Shown: positions 59,333-64,000 of the stretch, in pieces
Layout of the letters: the number at the start of each line of letters is the position of its first letter
How positions within the stretch are numbered: position 1 is the stretch's first letter
DNA from: Bacillus sp. FJAT-49736
Lineage (GTDB): Bacteria; Bacillota; Bacilli; Bacillales; Bacillaceae_C
DNA length: 64,000 nt
Assembly: GCF_018343615.1 (NCBI RefSeq)
Contig: NZ_JAGYPI010000003.1
Location: forward strand, 186,001-250,000
Direction of reading: 5' to 3'
The notes under the pieces: generated by a model
The model's input: the letters and a program-made list of their open reading frames with translations, nothing else
What the model was told of the DNA's origin: nothing
The model's database searches: none
Position numbers and translations under genes: made by a program

Positions 59333-59350
59333 GAGATTGGGGGAAAAAAG

Positions 59351-60895
59351 ATGTTTGAATCAGGTATGATCGGAATTTGGGTAGTCATAGCAATTGTCGT
59401 CTTTTTATTAATTGCATTAATCGGATTGTTTATTTCTAAGTACCGCACTGCAAGCCCAGATGAGGCATTAATCGTTACAGGAAGCTATCTTGGTGGAAAA
59501 AATGTTCATGTAGATGAAGCAGGAAATAAAATAAAAATTATTCGTGGTGGCGGTACATTCGTACTACCAGTCTTTCAACAATCACAGCCACTTAGCTTAT
59601 TATCTAGCAAGCTTGAAGTAACGACACCAGAGGTATATACAGAACAAGGTGTTCCGGTCATGGCTGATGGAACAGCAATTATTAAGATTGGCGGGTCCAT
59701 TGGTGAAATTGCCACTGCCGCTGAGCAATTTCTAGGAAAAACAAAGCAAGATCGTGAGAATGAGGCGAAAGAGGTTTTGGAAGGACATTTACGTTCGATT
59801 CTTGGGTCGATGACGGTAGAAGAAATCTATAAAAATCGTGATAAATTCTCCCAAGAAGTGCAGCGTGTTGCTTCGCAGGATTTAGCGAAAATGGGATTAG
59901 TAATCGTTTCGTTCACTATTAAGGAAGTAAGAGATAAGAATGGCTATTTAGAATCACTAGGTAAGCCACGAATTGCACAGGTTAAAAGAGATGCCGATAT
60001 CGCAACGGCAGAGGCAGAGAAGGAAACGAGAATTAAGCGGGCTGAAGCTTCTAAGGAAGCGCAAAAGGCAGAATTGGAGAGAGCAACGGAAATTGCTGAA
60101 GCAGAAAAAGTTAATCAGCTAAAAATCGCAGAATTCCGTCGTGAACAGGATATTGCAAGAGCACGTGCAGACCAAGCCTATGACTTGGAAACAGCAAGAG
60201 CGAAGCAGGATGTAACGGAACAAGAGATGCAAATTAAAATTATTGAACGTCAAAAACAAATTGAACTAGAGGAAAAAGAAATCTTACGTCGTGAGCGTCA
60301 GTACGACTCTGAAGTGAAGAAGAAGGCAGATGCCGACCGTTATGCAGTGGAGCAAGCTGCGGTAGCTGATAAAGCGAAGCAAATAGCGGAAGCGGATGCT
60401 AATAAATATCGTATTGAATCGATGGCGAAGGCCGAAGCAGAAAAAGTTCGCATAGATGGTTTGGCGAAAGCAGAAGCGCAAAGGGCACAAGGGGAATCCG
60501 AAGCAGATATTATTCGCCTAAAAGGGCTTGCGGAAGCAGAAGCGAAGCGCAAAATTGCAGAAGCGTTCGAGCAATTCGGTCAGGCAGCAGTTATGGACAT
60601 GATTTTAAAAATGCTTCCTGAATATGCAAAACAAGTGGCAAGTCCACTTAGCAATATTGATAAGATCACGGTTGTGGATACTGGCGGCTCTGGTGGTGAA
60701 GGCGGAGCAAATAAAGTTACAGGCTACGCTACAAGCTTAATGTCCAGTCTACAGGAATCGCTTAAGGCATCTTCCGGTATAGATGTAAAAGAGCTGTTAG
60801 AAAACTTATCTGGAAAATACAATGTTCGTGGTAGTATTGAGCATTTGGCGGATACTATTTCAGAATCGAATAAAGGAAAAACAGAACAACAATAA
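59351..60895 (+). CDS. floT: Flotillin FloT (YuaG)
   Basis: A 514-residue SPFH/flotillin protein. An N-terminal hydrophobic hairpin (residues 5-27) anchors it; the SPFH domain covers about 30-190; then a long coiled coil of EA/AE repeats (about 200-400) and a Gly-rich C-terminus (TGGSGGEGG). FloT scaffolds functional membrane microdomains, with effects on sporulation signalling through kinases such as KinC. GGGGG precedes the ATG. yuaF-floT is the same order as in B. subtilis. Ends at a strong terminator. Confidence 0.95.
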   Translation: MFESGMIGIWVVIAIVVFLLIALIGLFISKYRTASPDEALIVTGSYLGGKNVHVDEAGNKIKIIRGGGTFVLPVFQQSQPLSLLSSKLEVTTPEVYTEQGVPVMADGTAIIKIGGSIGEIATAAEQFLGKTKQDRENEAKEVLEGHLRSILGSMTVEEIYKNRDKFSQEVQRVASQDLAKMGLVIVSFTIKEVRDKNGYLESLGKPRIAQVKRDADIATAEAEKETRIKRAEASKEAQKAELERATEIAEAEKVNQLKIAEFRREQDIARARADQAYDLETARAKQDVTEQEMQIKIIERQKQIELEEKEILRRERQYDSEVKKKADADRYAVEQAAVADKAKQIAEADANKYRIESMAKAEAEKVRIDGLAKAEAQRAQGESEADIIRLKGLAEAEAKRKIAEAFEQFGQAAVMDMILKMLPEYAKQVASPLSNIDKITVVDTGGSGGEGGANKVTGYATSLMSSLQESLKASSGIDVKELLENLSGKYNVRGSIEHLADTISESNKGKTEQQ

Positions 60896-60901
60896 GGAAA
60901 A

Positions 60902-60926
60902 GGGAGCAGAGTATGCTCCCTTTTTT
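60902..60926 (+). terminator. Terminator of yuaF-floT
   Basis: GGGAGC and GCTCCC pair around a 7-nt loop, followed by six T residues; an A-run on the left makes it usable from both sides. Confidence 0.88.
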
Positions 60927-60934
60927 CATGAATA

Positions 60935-61153
60935 TTATCCATATATTTTTTGAAACATCCAAAATAAATAGCGAAATTCATCAAATAATAATCGGTCATA
61001 ATCTTGAAAATCAAAGGTATCAAAAAATTTTTCCAATGTATACTGATCAACATGATCTAAAAGACCGGATATTTCGATTGCTGTTTTGATGTTTTGATAA
61101 TATTGATGGTATCCATAGACATCAAAAGTATTCTCAATTTCATGACTTAGCAT
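60935..61153 (-). CDS. Small acidic aromatic-rich protein of unknown function
   Basis: A 72-residue soluble protein rich in Asp, Tyr and Phe (VYGYHQYYQNIKTAIEISGLL, then DYDRLLFDEFRYLFWMF). GGGTGA lies five bases before this ATG, and an in-frame GTG at 61162 is covered by that site. It is convergent with floT and shares its terminator. No family recognised. The frame is intact and helical, so it is probably real. Confidence 0.6.
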   Translation of the reverse strand: MLSHEIENTFDVYGYHQYYQNIKTAIEISGLLDHVDQYTLEKFFDTFDFQDYDRLLFDEFRYLFWMFQKIYG

Positions 61154-61252
61154 GATTATCACCCAATATTATTATGTTCAATCGCTATTCATTTCAATCG
61201 TGCTAGTGTATTTTTGCTTGTAAAACATGTGAATTTAGCAATGGATAGCTAA

Positions 61253-61517
61253 ACCTCACGAAACATGCGCGTAGTCTTGTGAAAAAGGATCTGTATCTCG
61301 CGAGGTGCATGGGTAATCTTTGATAAAATTAATCTTATTCTCATGAAATAAAGGGGTTTTCTAGCAAAAACTTAAGATTACCCCTCACAAAACCAATCAT
61401 AATCTTGTAAATACCAGCCTTTTCTCGCGAAATAGACTGCTATTCTCGCGAAAATTGACTATATTCTCGTGAAATAGACTGCTATTCTCGCGAAAATCTA
61501 ACTTATTCTCGCGAATC
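61253..61517. repeat. 21-bp-phased array of degenerate TTCTCGCGAAA motifs
   Basis: Five clear copies of TTCTCGCGAA start at 61422, 61443, 61464, 61485 and 61506, exactly 21 bp apart. Decayed copies continue upstream at about 61402, 61382, 61359, 61338, 61316, 61295, 61274 and 61253 (spacing 20-23 bp). The core TCGCGA is palindromic. The spacer is also partly repeated (TAGACTGCTA twice). It fills the gap between the 72-aa gene and the mreBH 3' end. Confidence 0.8.
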
Positions 61518-61546
61518 GGGCCTTATGAACTAGGAACGTAAAAATC

Positions 61547-62554
61547 TTATTTTGCCATAGGCTGCAATCGATTGATAAATTTCAATGATTTGCCGGTTCC
61601 TACCACAACAGATTCTAATGGGTTTGGTGCTAAATGGACTGGAACGATGATACTTTTAGATAACCAATCCTGCATACCGTTTAAGAGTGCACCTCCACCT
61701 GTTAAAATAACTCCGCGATCCACAATATCTCCACTAAGCTCTGCCGGGCAGTTTTCTAAAGTGGAACGGATTGTTTCTAGTATTTTTAAAAGAGATTCCC
61801 GAATCGAGTTTTGAATTTCTGAAGAGTAAAGTGTAATAGTTTTTGGTAAACCGGACACTAGATCTCGGCCACGTACCTCCATAGATATTTCATCATGATC
61901 CACTAACGCATATCCAATTTCCATTTTTATTTGCTCGGCAGTACGTTCACCAATTAATAGATTGTAAGTTTTTCGGACATGTTGAATAATATCCTCGTCC
62001 ATTTTATCTCCGCCGACTTTTATCGTTTTACTAGTAACTACGCCGCCGTAGGATATAATCGCAACCTCAGTAGTTCCTCCACCTATATCTACAATTACAT
62101 TGGCAACAGGCTCATCTACTGGCAAGTCAGCTCCAATAGCCGCAGCAACGGGTTCCTCAATTAAATGAACATTTTTGGCTCCGCTGTTTTTTACAGCATC
62201 TTGAATTGCTCTTCGCTCCACTGAGGTAGCCCCAGAAGGCGTACAAACAATGACATTTGGCTTTCTTACTGCCATGCCAAGCTGTTTGCTGATCCTTTTC
62301 ATGATAATTCTTAGCATCTCTGTAGTAATGTCGAAATCAGCAATTACCCCATCCTTTAATGGGCGAATGGCTACTACCTTTTCAGGAGTTTTTCCGATCA
62401 TGCTTTTGGCTTCCGTGCCTACAGCCATTATCTTTTTTGTATCTGTATTAATTGCCACTACGGATGGTTCGTTTAATATAATTCCTTTTGATTTACTATA
62501 TACAAGTGTATTTGCGGTACCTAGATCAATTCCAATATCAACATTTGAAAACAT
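61547..62554 (-). CDS. mreBH: Rod-shape protein MreBH (actin homolog)
   Basis: A 335-residue bacterial actin, exactly the length of B. subtilis MreBH. Phosphate 1 motif [14 protein letters not shown], phosphate 2 [12 protein letters not shown], adenosine motif [12 protein letters not shown], and [10 protein letters not shown] near the start mark the MreB/Mbl/MreBH family; ILNEPSVVA and the 335 length favour MreBH over MreB (337) and Mbl (333). It polymerises under the membrane and directs lateral wall hydrolases such as LytE. AAAGGTGAATAAGGA precedes the ATG. Monocistronic, not in an mreBCD cluster, as in B. subtilis. Confidence 0.93.
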   Translation of the reverse strand: MFSNVDIGIDLGTANTLVYSKSKGIILNEPSVVAINTDTKKIMAVGTEAKSMIGKTPEKVVAIRPLKDGVIADFDITTEMLRIIMKRISKQLGMAVRKPNVIVCTPSGATSVERRAIQDAVKNSGAKNVHLIEEPVAAAIGADLPVDEPVANVIVDIGGGTTEVAIISYGGVVTSKTIKVGGDKMDEDIIQHVRKTYNLLIGERTAEQIKMEIGYALVDHDEISMEVRGRDLVSGLPKTITLYSSEIQNSIRESLLKILETIRSTLENCPAELSGDIVDRGVILTGGGALLNGMQDWLSKSIIVPVHLAPNPLESVVVGTGKSLKFINRLQPMAK

Positions 62555-63044
62555 TCCTTATTCACCTTTCCCTTATTAAATAAATGCTTTCTTTTCAATA
62601 AAGCATTGAGAGCAAACATTGACGAAAAACTACATAATTTGTCATTCATATAAATCTTCCATTAAGTATAGACGATTTATGAGGGTAAGAAAGTATACAA
62701 TTTATACCAAGGTGTAATTATTACAAATGTAAAGAAAAGAAATAATTCCTGCTAAGACTGTTGCAAGAAGAATCAAGATAAAACATTAGCTTTCAGTAGC
62801 TATCACACTGTCATTCAATCTTAAACGTTTTGTAAAAATGTAATAGGGTATACATGATAGCTGTATACCCTATACTAAAATATATTAAGTTCTGCTAGAA
62901 TTTAATCCTATTTTTTCGTTCAGTTTCATGTGAGATTGACACTTTTAAATTCACAAACGCCTACCGAAAAATATTCATTCCTAACAAAAAGGTCGTTGCT
63001 AACAGTTTTATCTGAAAAAGTAATAAATTTTATGGAAAGAGCAT
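62555..63044. other. 490-bp intergenic region upstream of mreBH
   Basis: Holds the mreBH promoter and a perfect 11-bp inverted repeat at 62843-62873. No frame with a good ribosome site is present. A hydrophobic minus-strand frame around 62703-62775 has only a TTG start and no ribosome site. Confidence 0.4.
62843..62873. other. Perfect inverted repeat, hairpin or operator
   Basis: ATAGGGTATAC and GTATACCCTAT are perfect 11-bp arms around a 9-nt loop. There is no T-tract long enough on either side for a standard terminator. It lies about 170 bp past the TIGR03943-like gene on the minus strand. Confidence 0.5.
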
Positions 63045-63881
63045 TTAATAATTTCGATACACATATTGATCCTTCGGTGCAGCTATTGATTCTACTTTAT
63101 CTACCTTTAGGACAGGAATCGTTTTCTTAAATGGCTGGTAGTATTCCGAAGTCAAGGTACCTTTGACCTGGAGCCATTCATCATTATGATAATGAACATT
63201 CTTCGGAAATTCCACTAGCATGCCGAATACACCAGAATCTGCTACACAGTGAATAATACCAAATCGGAAAATAAACACTTGGTTTGCTGCCAAATTATCT
63301 TCGTTATATGCAAAGCCTCTGAACTGAATAGTTTTGCCCATGAAGTCCCCTGGGAATCGATAGATGGTTTCCATTCCTTGCAGCCAATCCTCATCACTAA
63401 GAATGAGCTCATTCCCTTGCTTGCTGAATTTTTTCTTGGACTTATCCATTAATTCATCATAGCCGTCCGTACCATAATATACACTGGAATCGGGCTGCAA
63501 AAATTCATGAATAGCTGATGTATCTTTGTCATTGTATACATTGAAATTAAATCCCTTTGCTTTTACAATGCTGGAATCGAGCGTAGCCACCGGCAGACAT
63601 AAAACAGAAAAAATCGGAAAGATAAGTACCGGGAGCATAATATATTCTTTCCATGTTTTTGGATGGTGATGATGTTCACAACCGTGCTCACAAGGCTCTT
63701 CCGCTTCCTTATCTCCTTTTATATAAAAGAAGAGCTGGACAATGGTTAAGAAAAAGAGCACAAAAATAGTGATAAAGGAAATGTAAGAGTATTTCATATT
63801 AATGTATTTGCTAATGGATCCAGTCGCATGTAAATGTAAAAAGAGAAAAGAGAAACCAAGTAAAATAAAAAATCGTAGCAT
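63045..63881 (-). CDS. TIGR03943-family membrane protein (YcgQ-like)
   Basis: A 278-residue protein with two N-terminal membrane helices (2-18 and 33-54), a His-rich loop CEHGCEHHHHPKTW, a third helix (80-100) and a long extracytoplasmic domain. B. subtilis YcgQ (285 aa) has this layout and pairs with the permease YcgR; the partner gene would lie upstream, just outside this window. The His/Cys loop could bind a metal such as zinc. The ATG has AAAGGAA 13 bases upstream. Function of the family is unproven. Confidence 0.82.
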   Translation of the reverse strand: MLRFFILLGFSFLFLHLHATGSISKYINMKYSYISFITIFVLFFLTIVQLFFYIKGDKEAEEPCEHGCEHHHHPKTWKEYIMLPVLIFPIFSVLCLPVATLDSSIVKAKGFNFNVYNDKDTSAIHEFLQPDSSVYYGTDGYDELMDKSKKKFSKQGNELILSDEDWLQGMETIYRFPGDFMGKTIQFRGFAYNEDNLAANQVFIFRFGIIHCVADSGVFGMLVEFPKNVHYHNDEWLQVKGTLTSEYYQPFKKTIPVLKVDKVESIAAPKDQYVYRNY

Positions 63882-64000
63882 GCTTCACATTTTCCTTTCT
63901 AAAAGAAAAAACAAGTTTTTTATTTAAAAATAATATACGAGTTTAATCTCTGTCTGACTACAGCGCCTATCGGCTGGCGGATTTCTACTTCTCCTTCCTA
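63882..64000. other. Window edge, no gene assigned
   Basis: 119 bp that may include the 3' end of a minus-strand gene upstream of the YcgQ-like gene, but all three minus frames are short and none shows a recognisable protein end. It contains the GC-rich segment CAGCGCCTATCGGCTGGCG. Confidence 0.3.

Noticed and set aside
61253-61517. CRISPR array
   Set aside because: The repeated word is only about 10 bp, the spacing 21 bp, the spacers are partly repeated and no cas gene is in the window.
62703-62780. Minus-strand frame reading ILLATVLAGIISFLYICNNY, a membrane-like peptide
   Set aside because: It has only a TTG start, no ribosome site, and a stop codon just upstream; a chance frame or remnant is more likely.
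63882-64000. 3' end of a YcgR-like permease gene
   Set aside because: Expected from gene order in B. subtilis, but no minus-strand frame here shows a recognisable end of that protein.

Overview
The window is low-GC DNA with strong AGGAGG-type ribosome binding sites, short intergenic gaps and many intrinsic terminators. It carries a KinB-type sporulation kinase, CotH and CotG-type coat proteins, a CotS-family protein, MreBH, FloT/YuaF and DabA/DabB. This points to the chromosome of an endospore-forming Bacillaceae bacterium (Bacillus sensu lato). I do not attempt a species call. No phage, complete insertion sequence or CRISPR array is visible.

Layout. 1-1.7 kb: tail of a UvrD/HelD-type helicase, then a KinB-like kinase. 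1.7-11.8 kb: a spore-coat island with two Ser/Arg-repeat CotG-like proteins flanking the CotH kinase. It continues with a UDP-sugar operon on the minus strand (GalU, UDP-glucose dehydrogenase, UDP-glucuronate 4-epimerase) and a divergent CotS-family protein plus glycosyltransferase. The glycosyltransferase carries its own Arg-rich, CotG-like tail. 11.9-26.6 kb: amidase, YfmL helicase, a PadR/HAAS/DUF4097 operon, a lipoprotein, two ABC-F ATPases (the second behind a possible leader-peptide attenuator), an orphan ECF sigma factor, an oxidoreductase, an NlpC/P60 hydrolase, MapB and an SDR with a Tyr/Pro-rich N-terminus.

26.8-41 kb: a LacI regulator divergent from an amidohydrolase lipoprotein with matching operators, a SpoVB-like flippase, and an amino-acid catabolic cluster (aminotransferase, ThDP enzyme, aldehyde dehydrogenase, lysine-6-dehydrogenase-like protein, IclR regulator). 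Two tandem FolC-like ligases follow. The gene set fits oxidation of lysine through aminoadipate, but that pathway is inference. 41-48.5 kb: small membrane proteins, tRNA-Arg(CCU), a YbgC-type thioesterase, a broken aldo/keto reductase, an HxlR/MFS pair, an aldose-epimerase-like protein and three GNAT acetyltransferases. 48.7-54.1 kb: a hypothetical gene, a DUF2294 (YbcI-like) gene and the DabB/DabA inorganic-carbon uptake pair behind a long leader with a large hairpin terminator. 54.2-57.5 kb: yrrT-luxS-mccA-mccB, reverse transsulfuration with luxS in the slot where B. subtilis has mtnN. 57.9-64 kb: gamma-carbonic anhydrase with a Tyr/Pro-rich N-terminus, yuaF-floT, mreBH and a TIGR03943/YcgQ-like membrane protein.

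Overlaid on this is a family of about nine dispersed 80-177 bp intergenic repeats (ends GGCTCTTTTC ... AAAACAGCC), including one direct tandem pair. There is also a separate array of about 13 degenerate TTCTCGCGAAA motifs phased at 21 bp in front of the mreBH 3' end. Several genes too short for routine calling (29-57 codons, single membrane segment) have good ribosome binding sites. The most unusual items are the Arg-rich glycosyltransferase tail sharing a C-terminal motif with the CotG-like protein, the shared Tyr/Pro-rich extensions on two enzymes, the tandem FolC-like ligases, the repeat family and the 21-bp phased array.
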